A stretch of DNA of 64,000 nucleotides. Origin: Magicicada septendecula (lineage: Eukaryota > Arthropoda > Insecta > Hemiptera > Cicadidae). The stretch covers positions 401,093,469 through 401,157,468 of the forward strand of contig CM068371.1 in the NCBI GenBank assembly GCA_034769895.1, written 5' to 3'. The translations under genes and the position numbers were made by a program. The notes under the pieces were generated by a model. The model was not told the DNA's origin, did not search any database, and was given only the letters and a program-made list of their open reading frames with translations. Numbering within the stretch: the first letter of the stretch is position 1; each line of letters opens with the position of its first letter. Below, piece after piece: positions 1 to 15,190 of this stretch.

Positions 1-149
1 TAAAACACAAAAATAGAAACAGTATAGAAACAGTGTACATTTATGATTAACATACATAAAATGATCGCCCACTTAATGCGATACAAACAATAGGGAACAG
101 ATAAACTGTTGACTTCTCAACCACTGAAAACACATACACAGCAGCAACA

Positions 150-510
150 TATTTCCTCCTGACATATGGGAAGAATTAGTTAGCACAGACTTAGGTGCAA
201 ATCAAATGACTCAACAAACAAAATGCCCTACTGTTAATGTGTGTATAAATAACTGTGAGATTAAAATGTTAGTGGACACGGGTAGTCAACTATTAGTTTT
301 AAACACTGCCTGGATGCAACGAAACAAAAATTATTTTAAAAATTACCTATCACTAATATGAATATTACAACCGCTACAAATAAGTGAGAAAGAGTTAGAC
401 GACAAGCATACATAACAATATACACATGAGGATTTAGAATTCGAGTGTCCAGTAATTATTGTGAATAGACTAATAATACAAATTTTAAATAATTATGATT
501 GTTAGCATTA
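150..510 (+). pseudogene. Retroelement aspartic-protease fragment (fossil)
   Basis: A short stretch reads as a retroviral-type aspartic protease. The flap-side motif VDTGSQLLVLNTAW is visible, followed further on by a segment like the second half of such proteases (FECPVIIVN, in which a hydrophobic strand precedes the usual C-terminal turn). I see no reverse transcriptase, integrase or LTR beside it, so this is an isolated, broken scrap of an LTR element, probably Ty3/gypsy-like. The rest may lie to the left of the window. The family assignment rests on the DTG motif alone. Confidence 0.5.
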
Positions 511-1387
511 AAAAAATCTGAAATCAGAGTAAATTATTTTATACTTTTATAACAAAGATTAAAGTTAAATAATAATTAATGAACAAAATCTCTTGTGCAA
601 TTTTCTTGACAATTACTTCCTTAAAATAATAACAATGTATAGTATGTTCTTAAACATTGTAACTACTGTTCATTATTATAACACAAATTTATTGAAAATG
701 ATGAGTGTCATTAAGTTATTTTATTCTTAAATCGCCATAAAATGAGCAGACCTTTTGACAATCGACCTGAAAAAGACATGCGAACAGACACTTAAGAAAA
801 GTATAATTATTTTTCAATACGAAATGCATAAACGTTTATGATGATTTTCTCTTTCAATAGTTATTTTCCTTTTGTATGTAAGAGAGTTAATTTTTAATTA
901 TAATAGAAGAAACATGTCTTTGACAAAAGAAAAATTTTCATTATCAAATGTCATTCAGTTCGAATGCTGGTTATTTATTATTAGAAATAAAATGATGAAA
1001 AAGAATTCTCATTTAAAGGACACGATGTTGCTACATTTCTTGAATATAAAAATCCATGTTAAGCTATAATAAAAAATATTCGAAAGTAATGGAGAAAATA
1101 AAAACTGCAGTTTCTGATTTTGAACATACCATAAAGAAATGGCTGGATTGTGATTATAAAATTTTCATGGCTTTGAAATTGATATCTACTACTTAGAAAC
1201 AAAAGAATACCACCAACTTATATCATTATTTAAAAATTTTGAAAAACAAATAGAAAATATTGAAAAGTTAATTATTAATTTCTGATTATTTTCTTGTTTG
1301 AGCTTTTCCACTGACAGCTAAATTATTTATTATACATTATTTAAGAAATTTAAAAAATGATTGAATCAAAACTTACCGTAGACAAGT
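511..1387. other. AT-rich stretch, no gene recognised
   Basis: Nothing with recognisable protein similarity. A 65-residue open frame at 872-1069 (+) has a lysine-rich, low-complexity composition and no motif I know. The stretch lies 3' of the decayed gene at 1388-3241 and could include the end of the element that carried it, but I could not find terminal repeats. Confidence 0.4.
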
Positions 1388-3241
1388 TTAATCAAAGTCA
1401 ATGATGTCGTCTTCATCTGGATCTTTGATTTCTGCAACCTCAAGACCATTGCCTATTATCGCTTGTTCCAGTACTGATTTATATGGTATAGGAACATAAG
1501 GCAGCAAGTCTCTTAGATCCTTCTGTTTTGATTCTGAGAGTAAGATTGATGCAGGGTATTTAGTTGGCAGAACAATAGAACTAAGGTCGAAGGTATTTTG
1601 ATTGTATCTTGTCCTCTTTCCTTTCTGTAATTGGGCAAATGTTGGAATAGACATTTTATACAAAGGGTGTATTTTAAATCCAGTCCTTAACTCACTTGAA
1701 AATTCAAATATTTTTCCAGTCTTGAATTTTGAATTTAGCAGCTGCCTCTTTGTTACATTCTGAAGAAGTACGTTGAAGTCTTTTATCATATCTCTGGAGA
1801 CACGAACTACTTGAAACTGGTTTCTCTGTCTTGTATTTTTAATAAAATGGATCTAGTGATCCTTTGTAAACACTTCACAAGGCATAATTTTAATTTTTAT
1901 GTGTCCAAAATCCCTATCACAACCCATCATTGAATGTCCTGGTACCAAAAAATAGTGACAGATATTTTCAAACTTATTTTTATGAATTAGACGCAAGTAC
2001 CCCAGAACAACATTTAAATTTTTATTTTGCCCAGGCCAATTATCGCTAAAAATAATTACTGATCTGGTATTAGCTTTGACATAATTTTCAAGGTAGTGAG
2101 AGATGAAACTTGCTGTCTCACAAGATCCATGTTTGCCAACAATTTCATCCCATACATACATAGTTGATGCTCCAGTTCTGACATTGTGTACGGCAGAGTT
2201 ATATGTCCACATTTTTCTCTTGTAGTATTGAGCATTGCATGTAAGTTTAGGTGTTGATAAAGCTTGCTGAAGATCTATAGCAACAATGGCGACACTGTTA
2301 TCTGTATTTTTTCAATAGCTTTTCATTGTCTTGGGCCACTTGCTGTCTCTTCAGGTGAAGTTGTAGTTCTATATTCACTTTTTGAATGTTTGTTGACTCA
2401 GGATCAGTTTTCTTTAGTTCACTGATTTCCATTTTTAGCTTTGAGCAAGTGTTGCAGTCATCAACAGCTGGAGGCTGGATCCCGATGTTGTATTCATTGA
2501 CAAATATCTGTCGGTAATAAACCTCAGTAACTGGTTCTTCTTCAGGGTTGTTTTCATCTAACCACTCTTTGTATGCATTGTAGGCACCCTTAATCGATGA
2601 ACCTGGGGGCATATACTTTCTGAAGGGACTCTTCTCACGACTGTAGTGGCTAGAGACAGTAGCGAGGGACTCAATATGTTGCTTTAATAGCATTTTTCTA
2701 TCTTCAGACATCTTGTTTTTCGGAGACATCTTGTACCTGACACAGATTGTTTTGATAATACTACACGCACTCTCTTTTCTTTTATATAATGTATGCTAAG
2801 AAATGCTTGATGGCACACACTTGTTGCTTCCCCATTGACTGTAACAAAATATGAAATCATTCTTAGTTTCTTGCTTGGTCTGTTTGAAACTGTCGAAACC
2901 TTACAGTGTGACCTTATAGGTCTGTTAGTAACCTTACAGTTACTAAAATTCCATTTTAGTAGATTTGAGAGATAACTGTTCTGTAAATTATAATCCGTAA
3001 GACTCCAAAAATTGGAGAAAACAACTTCAACTAAGTTCATTCCTATTTTTTCTAAACATTTCTGACTACACTTACACAGCTGTCCTATTGAACGAGCAGG
3101 AACTACACGTTTTGTCTTTCTTGAAACATAACTCGCGCCAGAATTTTGTTGTATCTTGCACTTATTAACAATCCAATTTTCTGTATGTTTCTGCCATTTC
3201 CTTGATGTATTTTTACTTTCAATTTTACAAAAAAACCACAC
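1388..3241 (-). pseudogene. DUF7869-type transposase-like gene, decayed
   Basis: Read on the - strand, four successive open stretches align in order with a multicopy insect protein family, usually annotated as uncharacterised, that carries the DUF7869 domain. Order of parts: N-terminal cysteine segment (IGQLCKCSQKCLEKIG, then FWSLTDYNLQNSYL and AFLSIHYIKEKRVR), a middle segment (VSSHYSREKSPF, YKEWLDENNPEEEPVTEVYY, a CNTCSKL cysteine pair), the DUF7869 core with SDNWPGQNKN and HSMMGCDRDFGHIK, and an acidic C-terminus ending DPDEDDIIDFD. Together they cover about 610 residues, near the family's usual size. Frames change near 2720 and 2310, and an in-frame TAG lies at 1853-1855, so it is not functional as read. 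DUF7869 proteins are multicopy and behave like transposon genes. The superfamily is not clear to me (Sola-like is one possibility). No terminal inverted repeats were found. Confidence 0.6.
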
Positions 3242-7266
<4,025 letters not shown>

Positions 7267-7554
7267 CAGTAGAACTCCATTTATCCGAACTAATGATTCC
7301 CAGACGTAATTCGGATATGCAGAAATTCGGATAATTGGAACAAACATAAGAAAAAGGTTATGTTATGAAAGAAAACATGAAAATTGCTGAAAAATCACTT
7401 TTGTTTATTTTATTATGTGAGTACAGTATCTTAATGAAAACCAGGTCACACGTGTTTTGTAAAAAGTTCACTTTTACTAAAAAAAATTTTAAATAATACT
7501 CACACATAATTATGATTTTTCAGTTGAACATGTCAAACAAAGTTAATTGTTTTG

Positions 7555-7697
7555 ACAACTTTGTCGTATTTTGTTGCTTCTCTGCTATATACAATTTTCC
7601 CTCGAACGAGGCCTTTCTGTTTCGCAACCATTATCAACTTCTTACTACAACTACAAGTTGTACATAGCAGAGAAGCAACAAAATACGACAAAGTTGT
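7555..7697. repeat. Inverted repeat (foldback) inside the Tigger remnant
   Basis: Arms at about 7555-7596 and 7658-7697 are near-perfect reverse complements (core TTGTTGCTTCTCTGCTAT / ATAGCAGAGAAGCAACAA) with a spacer of about 60 bp. It looks like a local inverted duplication within the transposon, since consecutive transposase-derived sequence runs up to it. Confidence 0.85.
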
Positions 7698-8215
7698 TAT
7701 GAAGACTGCTAACACAGATAAAATAGCTGTTAATTGTTTCGATATAAAAAGACGTTTGCGTGCAGCCAGGTTCCGCAAACGCTTGACGGAAAGAAGCTGC
7801 ACATGGTTCAGGCTGCCGTTCCATCCACTTTAAGGCAGTGTCAAAACAAGCAAATGCCTCACTCACCATAGGTTCCTTTTCCGGTCAACTGAAGTAATGT
7901 TGTCATCGTCTTCATCCACCTGCTGAGATTCATCGTTACACTTTGGATAATTTCATCATCGTCTAAAATTTGATATCTAGGGTCACACTACAACCACTCG
8001 TTTATGTCGTCCACGTCACTCTCGGAGCAGCCAGGAATTTGTACAATGATTTTCTGGATGTCTTCAGTTGATACAGCTACATTTTCTTTGACACTTTCTT
8101 TTTCTCCTTTTTACTCTTCCTTCTCGTTCATTGCCTCTTCTTTTTCTTCCTGGATTTGTTGTTTTGTCGAAATTCCGTTAATTTTATTCCATGCCATTTC
8201 GTGATATCGATTCGG
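7651..8215 (-). pseudogene. Tigger (DDE_1) transposase C-terminus, decayed
   Basis: On the - strand the sequence reads AWNKINGIS, a Lys/Glu-rich linker, then IQKIIVQIPGCSESD, DVDDINEWL and DDDEIIQSV. This is the acidic tail that follows the catalytic DDE core in Tigger/jerky-type transposases. A segment in a different frame follows, VSEAFACFDTALKWMERQPE, matching the usual helical C-terminus of the same family. In-frame stops fall in the linker (EKEE*KGE) and after INEWL, and a frame change follows DEIIQSV. The DNA-binding domain and catalytic residues are absent. Confidence 0.75.
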
Positions 8216-8329
8216 ATAATTGGTGATTCGGATAAATGGAGTTCTACTGAATTTGTATAATATTTTTTGCAACAGGCACTAAAAATAATGTTATAGAAAC
8301 TGTAGTGTTCTGTAATAATTTATAGGGAT

Positions 8330-9513
8330 TAATTGAATATGTAAAAGGAAATAGGCAACCTGAGCAAGTCCATTTGAAGTTTGGGATAGATGGTGGTGGA
8401 GGTTTCTTGAAATTCTGTCTTTCAGTTCAGTCAGTTGACAAATCGAACTGTGGAAGTGGCATCCCTCTTCGCCAGTCTTATAACTAAGGTGTTGGAGCTA
8501 AAAAGTTTAAGGATTCTGGAGTCAAAAAGTTATTTTTACTGGGGTTGGCGCCATGTACGCAAGAAAATTATGATTATATTTTAATGCTATGGTCACTTTT
8601 AGGGATCAAAATTTAATGGAACTGTTGCCACAGACTTGTAACTTGCAAATATCCTACCAGGTAGTATGTCACACGCAAGCAGTTTTCCTTGCACATGGTG
8701 TACTGCAGTAAAAGACAAATTAAATTTATGTGGTGTGCAATATAATATAAATTAATTTTTATATAGTGGTGTGCAACTGTGATCATTCTGATTGTAAATT
8801 TATGTGGTGCATATAAAACAATTGGGGATTGTTTATAAAATTATGATGCCTGCGAAAAAGCAGGAAGTAATAAAGGAAATGCTAAAAACTATAAGAACTG
8901 CATATATCCTCCGATTATTTCAGGTAATGAAAACACTGAAATAATTGATATAATATCGTCACCGGAACTACACTTAATGATTGGTGTAGTTAATATTATA
9001 TTTAAACACATGTTAATCGAATTTAAGGAAGATAGTTTGACTTGGGCCAAGACATGCTGTGTTGCGCAAGAGATAACTCACGGAACTCCTGCTTTTGCAG
9101 GCAATTCTTGCAAAATCCTCTTGGATAAAGTAGACGTGCTGCGTGCAAACTGCAATATTGGTTGTTTGATATATGTCAATTGTTTAAAGGATTTTCAAGA
9201 TGTTGTCAATTCTTGTTTTGCTACAGTTCTCAATCCAAAGTTTGACGATTACATAATTCAATTCCGTAAGAGTTACGTCGTTTTGAAAATTAATATTACT
9301 CTGAAAGTTCATGCAGTGTTTTTTCATGTCGCCTATTTCTGTTCAAAAATGCACAGAGGACTTGGTTTCTTTAATGAACAGGCCATGGAATCTGTGCATT
9401 CTGATTTTCAAAAAACATGGGCTAAATACGAAGTTAGAAGCATCAACCCAGAGTACGCGGTTAAATTGCCAAAAGCCGTGCACGAGTACAAAAATTGTCA
9501 TATTGTGCCGTGA
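8330..9513 (+). pseudogene. Transposase-like gene of unclear superfamily, decayed
   Basis: The + strand translation follows a protein family I recognise from insects and cnidarians as multicopy and uncharacterised. In order: FGIDGGGGFLKFCLS (8380s), a gap, FKDSGVKKLFLLGLAPCTQE, a segment with the cysteine pair PCTWC, then a 178-residue open stretch from 8977 with SPELHLMIGVVNIIF, FAGNSCKILLDKVD, VHAVFFHVAYFCSKMHRGLG and FFNEQAMESVHSDFQKTW. The open stretch ends at 9513. In-frame stops and frame changes break the first half, so it is dead or nearly so. The spacing of an acidic N-terminal motif, a CxxC pair, an LHLMIG segment and a final E..ES motif suggests an RNase H-fold transposase. That is inference. 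No terminal repeats found. Confidence 0.5.
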
Positions 9514-12387
9514 TTGGCACAAAGCATATAATCACGGCGCCGTTACGGTTAGTAAATTTTGTATTTCTATTGTTTTGCACGCCCGGTGTGTGTCGAAGTC
9601 ATGCGCGCGCATTCTGGTGATTGAAAAGAGCATGTGGGTGCACGGACGACAGTTCAGTTCCATTTCTGTCATGGCTGAATGACTATCAATATCTCGGCGG
9701 CGAATATTTTCTCGTGTGCTCATTTTATATCTGTATGGATTGCTAATCCATAAAGTACCTCTGGGTTCCTGACTCGTCGAAGTGCTCGAGAGATGAGGAT
9801 GACTACAACTCCATCCGTGGTCATCTACTGAGCAGCTAAGCTTTACCTGAATTTCGCCGTCGAGAGAATGTAACCTGGGAACCCGAATCTTTCACCCTCT
9901 ATCTGCAATGAACTGTAATGGGGACTTCTGTGACCTTAAACTACATGCAGGCAGCTGATCGCCTTCTAACCACGGAATACAAGGTGACCATTTTCCATTA
10001 TTTCTAGCTCGAGTTTCGCAACAGAATTCACACGTGATTGACACCTTCTACAAATCAAATTACATTCTCTTTGAACTTAACTTGTAAAGTGATAGGAATA
10101 GACAGAACGTGACGTGTGCGTAGAAAATGTGCTCAGTTGTGCACTGTTTGTATTGCACCATAGATTAATAAGGAGCCATAAATTGTATGCGGGTTAGCGG
10201 GCATCGCCAGCTCCCTTAATATTTTTGTAACTTAATTTTGGGAACCTTATGATATACCGTATATTCTTTTATTCAAGCAAGTCCGTCTGAACTACATGCT
10301 GGAACATTCATGAATTACCATGTCAGCTTGCACATGCTATTGTGGGGTTGCGCCTTTTTTTTACTTTAATGATGTTTGAAGTGGCTTACAGTTGGGCGGT
10401 GAATTTTGCTATACCCTTGCGCTTATTATTTTAACTTTGAAATTTATTATTTTCGATTCTTTTGTCTCTTTCACTCTTTCGGGTCATGTCTGTGCAAGGG
10501 GTGCCTGGCTTGGGCATGCGGCTGGAGTACGGTCATTTTGAATTCTGTGTGACTTTACATTTTGTAGATTGCCGTTTTTAGTCTAGTCTATATTTCTATT
10601 TAGTTGTCTTATTTAATTGCTCGAATTTAGGGTGTCGGTTGATAGTGGACTGGTTATGCTAGCTGACTTGCGGGTCACATGTGTCACTGCAGTATGTAAT
10701 GGAAGTATTTCAAATTCTATTAATGCAGAACCAAGGGTCATTAATAATTATGAATTTATTTTATATAATAGATGTTAGGCTGTTATGAAAGGGCACACAA
10801 CAAGAATTTATCTGTTTCTTTGCTGTTATAGCACTCATATAAAAAAAACATATCATTATTGATTATAGTGGATCACACTTTGTAACTTTTATTGTTTAAA
10901 ACTCTGCATATGTGATTATTACAATCATAGAATCCTATATTTCTGATGAGCTATGCATATTTTTAGGCAGTTTTCTTGTGCATGTAATGAGTTTGGTAAC
11001 ACTGTACGATATAATCAAGATAATATAAAATATAGAAAAGGGTTTGAAAACTATGTACTTGCGGTACCAGATGTTGTGTGTGATTTTCGCAGTATTGTGA
11101 AGTTTTTAAAACAAAAGTTAATAAAATTTGTCTTGTTAATAAAGGCTGTTTCATTTCCAAGTCCTGTCACAATGGGTCTGGTACAGTTTAAGCTTCGTCT
11201 AGGTCTTTGGCCTAGTTTTTAAATTTTACGGGACGCCTTCCCCTTTTCAAAAAAAATACTTAAATTTTTTTTGTTAAAAAAAAAATTTTTTCAAAACTTT
11301 GAGGAGGGGAAATGAGGCGGCCAATATTTGATGTTTTCTACACATTAATATTTGTATAATTTAATTTATTAAAGCTAAAAACATTATTTACACTGTACTT
11401 GTAATGTAAATTTACATGCCTAATAATTGTATATAGTTTGTTCTAGAAATATTATTATTTATTTCAGTCAATTAAAATAATGAAACTCATACAGTCCAAA
11501 AAAATAAAATTTGTCATACATATATATATTATTTTCTTATTGAACATTACCCACAATAACTTTTGATTGTAAGTGAAACTAGTTTCAAGATTTTTAGTGT
11601 CTGTTTCGAGAAATATTACAGTATACAAATATATAAAATTTTAAAAAATACTGTACGTGAAAAACTTATTTTTAACTGTTAAAATTAACGTTTTGAAAAA
11701 ACGGCTCAGGGGATATTTTTAAAATAGTCTCAAGTTACAATAAATACATGTAGAAATCAAACAAAAGAAAAAAATCTGAGGTGCTTTGACCTTCGATTTA
11801 AAGTTGGTTCAGGACCCATGTGATGGTAATTCTTTGACAGTGTGCGTTATAAAACGAACTTATTGTGTTGTACACTAGTGAAGAGTTGAAAGGAAAACAT
11901 GTATTCAATCTTTTAAAGCTTTAAAGCTATTAAAATTTAATATGATATTGAAAACTAGTTAAATGTTTGTATATTTAGGAAAATGTTTTTACGTGCAGGA
12001 GAGTTATTAGTATGCTTCAACAATGTGTTAGTGTGTTTATTCATAAAAAAGTTGATATTTTACCACTGCATTATATTTTTAGACACATTTGTTTTAAAAA
12101 GAATCTGCACCTAAAGTTAAAGCCTGTATTCTTTTTTAAAGTGTTAGTAACTTGGTGTTAGAGATTTTGAACCGCGGGGTATACGTGTTCTATGCTTTCT
12201 GCGTTGAACATAATATTTTATCATGCTATAAAGTCTTAAGATATTAGACTTAATAATGGATCTTACACCTAAAATTCAATCATAATCGTGTGTGCCACTT
12301 ACTAACAGGCAGACAGATTAATAGATAAGCCACTATATGGTAATTTTAATTATAAATTGAGCTTCTGCTATCTTTTGAAACTTAATT
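9514..12387. other. Long stretch with no recognised gene
   Basis: No convincing coding region. Open frames such as 9311-9682 (+) and 10953-11222 (+) have no familiar motif and no sign of selection that can be judged by eye. Homopolymer-rich DNA lies at about 11240-11300. A decayed 3' end of the gene at 8330-9513 may extend a few hundred bases into the left side. Confidence 0.4.
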
Positions 12388-12398
12388 AGACCTACGGT

Positions 12399-12448
12399 CT
12401 TCTTCTTCTTCTTCTTCTTCTTCTTCTTCTTCTTCTTCTTCTTCTTCT
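12399..12448. repeat. (CTT/GAA)n tail of the LINE
   Basis: About 16 perfect triplets. It directly abuts the left target-site duplication, so it is the LINE's own 3' tail on the - strand and not an independent microsatellite. Confidence 0.9.
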
Positions 12449-12517
12449 GCACTACAAGGATTAGGCATTTGCCTGTTCCGTCCTCACAAACTTACGACCA
12501 CCGTTTTCGTGGTCTTC

Positions 12518-13471
12518 CTATATCTCTTTTCCCTCTTGGGTTGTAGTTAGTATTTTTTGGTGTATTCTCCCATTTTCCATTCTTTTTACGTGGTGTTGCC
12601 ATCTTTCTTTATATTCAGTTATTTTTTCACTTATTGCATATACATTTAGTTCATTTCGCACATCTTCATTTCTTACTAAATCTCTTCTTATACAGCCTTT
12701 GACCTGTCTCAAAAATCTCATTTCTGCTGCCTGTATTTTGTAGTCTTCTTTTTTAGTAATTACCCAACTTTTACTCCCATATATAAGTACAGGTACAGCC
12801 ATTGTTTTATAAAATTTATCCTTGTGTCTTTTCATGTTTTGTTATTTAAGGTTCTATTTATTGTGTCACATATTGCCTGGAACTTATTTATTTTATTTTC
12901 CATGTCATTGTCAGAATTGTAGCTTGTGTCACAGCCCAAGTATGTAAAATTTTATACTTGTTCGATTTGCTTATTGTTGACAATTATTTTCGACCCAATG
13001 GGATACATGCCTTGGAAAGCCATAACTTTCGTCTTATACAAGGAAATTTTAAGATTATATTCTGGACATATTTGATTCAGTCGGTGCACTGCCAGTTGTA
13101 ATTTACTTTCACTCTCTTGTATTATTATTTTATCGTCAGCAAATAGTAACGTACTCAGGTAAATATGTCGGCCTAGCTGGACTCCAGGATATTCCTTTGA
13201 TTGCCATTTTTTAAGAACATCGTCAATATATAGGCCTATATTGGAAAGAGTGGGAGAGAAGCTACATCCCTACCTCACTCTTTAGTTAATTTTTATCTCA
13301 TCCGTTTTCTTATTACCTGTGTTTATTACTATTCTTGTCGCGTGATACAAGCTTCTGATTGCATTTACAAGGTGTGGAGGATACCCATTGTTTATCATTA
13401 TTATCCAGAGCTTATTTCTGTCAACTCGGTCAAAGGTTTTCTCGAAATCTATGAAAGCAAGATGGGTTTCG
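12518..13471 (-). pseudogene. LINE reverse transcriptase, C-terminal half
   Basis: Starting inside the RT fingers/palm region, the - strand reads SKTFDRVDRNKLW, then GCSFSPTLSNI (motif B region), LLFADDKIIIQESESKL (the catalytic FADD box), FTYLGCDTSYNSDNDMENKI and FYKTMAVPVLIYGSKSW. The last open part (12835-12518) holds AAEMRFLRQVKGCIRRD and ITEYKERWQHHVKRM, the C-terminal signature of a common arthropod LINE type. Several in-frame stops interrupt the older part (for example before GCSFSP and after NKQIEQV). The endonuclease and N-terminal ORF are absent because of the truncation. Confidence 0.85.
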
Positions 13472-13482
13472 AGACCTACGGT

Positions 13483-13903
13483 ATCGGATATAACTCAGCT
13501 TCACCAAAATTTGTACCCACCACACACCACTGACTTTGAGGTTACTTTTTCTTTGATTTCCTTATTCTATCCAAAGAATAGAATATTCTGCCTGTTAATG
13601 GCAGTGATATATTTGAGGAAACTTTATGGAAAACTCTCCAAGAAAAAACAGCAAAATTCACGTGAGGCTCAACCCAGAAACAGTATTAAAAAATGGGGGA
13701 TTTTCAGTTCAATTTGTTGAACTTTAAAAAAAACTTTGCCCTACATGCTGGTCATCAAGGATTGATTCTTTAAAAGCATTCCAATACAGTTATGCTGATA
13801 TCATGAAGGCGCTGACCAAAATAATCTTAAGTTCCTCCAAGCAGATGAGAAGAACCCAACCGACTTCATTAAAAAAACACATGGAGAGAATTTTGGATTT
13901 GTA
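13483..13903. other. Short non-coding stretch between two retroposons
   Basis: Host DNA, or an older element, lying between two insertions. The open frames here show no familiar motif. Confidence 0.4.
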
Positions 13904-13917
13904 TTTCAAGTTGTTTT

Positions 13918-14613
13918 CATCATCATCAGCCGTGGCTATACAACCGTTGGTGGGTCTTGGACTGCTCCAAGAATCGACTCCATTCTTCCCTATTGCATTC
14001 CCTGGCTTTCCAGTTTCTTATGTTCAGCTTTCTGAGGTCCTCCTCTATCTGATATTTGAATATACTCAGTGCACCAGGTCTATAAGCAATCTCACAATCA
14101 CATGTGTACAAATCCAAATAATTTGCAATTTTCTTGCTAGGTTGTTGCTTATAGTTCTGTCTAATTTTTTTCTCTTGAGCATTCACAACAATAGCTTTTT
14201 CACAGGGTGAGGTCATCAGCCTCACGCCCAACTCCCAACCTGGAGGACCAGGTATTCGGGGAGTTCTTCCCCTAGACAGTCTGCCTTCATCTTGGCTATA
14301 GGGTCCTGTCCACCCTCATTGTTCACCTGCCATATCACTGCCCTTCAGCTCTGCCCAATGATGTTGAGCTATGAGCCTAGCATATTACTACTATCTTCGG
14401 CCCCATGCTAACACTGGTGGGTGCTGCTGCTTCCCAGTCTAGATCCATCCTGTTCTGCGAAAATAGGGTCACCTCATGTAGGATGTGGTTCTTCATCATG
14501 CAGTACAGTCTTGGCTGGGTAGATGCTAGGGGCCTCACTGGGGCACCATCGCTTCTTCTAACCCTGGGAATTGTGAGGACCAGTGCCTAGTCACCCCGAA
14601 ACAAAGATGCTAC
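13918..14613 (-). mobile_element. Short non-LTR retroposon (LINE-derived) with (GAT)n tail
   Basis: A 696-bp unit flanked by a 14-bp duplication with one mismatch, TTTCAAGTTGTTTT at 13904-13917 and TTTCAAATTGTTTT at 14614-14627. On the - strand it ends in a short GATGATGATG tail. A 101-residue open stretch near the 3' end finishes EEWSRFLEQSKTHQRLYSHG, like the extreme C-terminus of arthropod LINE polyproteins. The 5' part is GC-richer and non-coding. It therefore looks like a non-autonomous element that keeps a LINE's 3' end, or an internally deleted LINE. The partner LINE is not identified. Confidence 0.65.
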
Positions 14614-14627
14614 TTTCAAATTGTTTT

Positions 14628-15190
14628 ACTCTTATTAATATTTGAATCTGTTAACATAGTCTTCAAAGTACTCCAAAGACCTGTATAAACCTTCCTAAAG
14701 CAACTGCTTTAGAATGCACAAGAAGTAGAAGGCAGAAAAGTGTTACATCACTGCTTCAAACAATATTATACATGGCAAAATAATTCTGAACCCTACAATT
14801 AGCACAAACTAGATGTGACTTTTCTTCGGAACATCAATTTGTGAATAACTTTAAACGTGTAATTAGTAACTAAACTGATTTACGTGGTATACAGTGCACA
14901 GTTACATGAGAGTACATAATTAGAGGATATTGTATCTGATGCCACGCAAAGCATTCTGGAAAATACTCTAAAATCTGTCTGGAATAAGTTACGGCCACCT
15001 GAATTATAACCAGCACTTACAGAACCAGAAGGTCTTTTGATATATCCAACCACATCGGATTTGTTAGATATATGCCAATCTCTACCAGCATTTAAGTTTG
15101 AATGAAAACAACGTCAAAAATTGTTGTGAAATATACTTACCGGATGTAGGCTACAAAATGCTTAGTGGTGATAAATTGTTACATACATAT
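14628..15190. other. Non-coding stretch, possible old Tigger remnant
   Basis: No clear gene. A short reading near 14930 (ENTLKSVWNKLRP) resembles the segment after the catalytic core of Tigger transposases. Another Tigger-like scrap lies just beyond the LTR element, at 24818, so the LTR element may have landed in an old Tigger copy. Weak evidence. Confidence 0.25.

Larger units (their letters stand above)
7267..8249 (-). mobile_element. pogo/Tigger DNA transposon, internally deleted
   Basis: The left end reads CAGTAGAACTCCATTTATCC and the right end is its inverse (GGATAAATGGAGTTCTACTG), the hallmark terminal inverted repeats of the pogo/Tigger group within Tc1/mariner. TA precedes the left end; the right flank reads AA, so the expected TA duplication has decayed or been lost. 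At 983 bp the element is far shorter than a full Tigger (about 2 kb or more). It keeps only a C-terminal transposase piece on the - strand, so it could not move without help. An inverted repeat sits inside it. Confidence 0.85.
12399..13471 (-). mobile_element. 5'-truncated LINE with (GAA)n tail
   Basis: The insertion is flanked by an 11-bp target-site duplication, AGACCTACGGT, at 12388-12398 and 13472-13482. Its 3' end on the - strand is a GAA-triplet tail (12399-12448) in place of poly(A). The body encodes the last part of a non-LTR reverse transcriptase. The 1073-bp length against several kb for a full element shows the usual 5' truncation of target-primed reverse transcription. The clean duplication fixes both ends. 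Confidence 0.88.

Noticed and set aside
10953-11222. 89-residue open frame (+)
   Set aside because: No domain, no homologue I recognise, and similar lengths are expected by chance in this much DNA.
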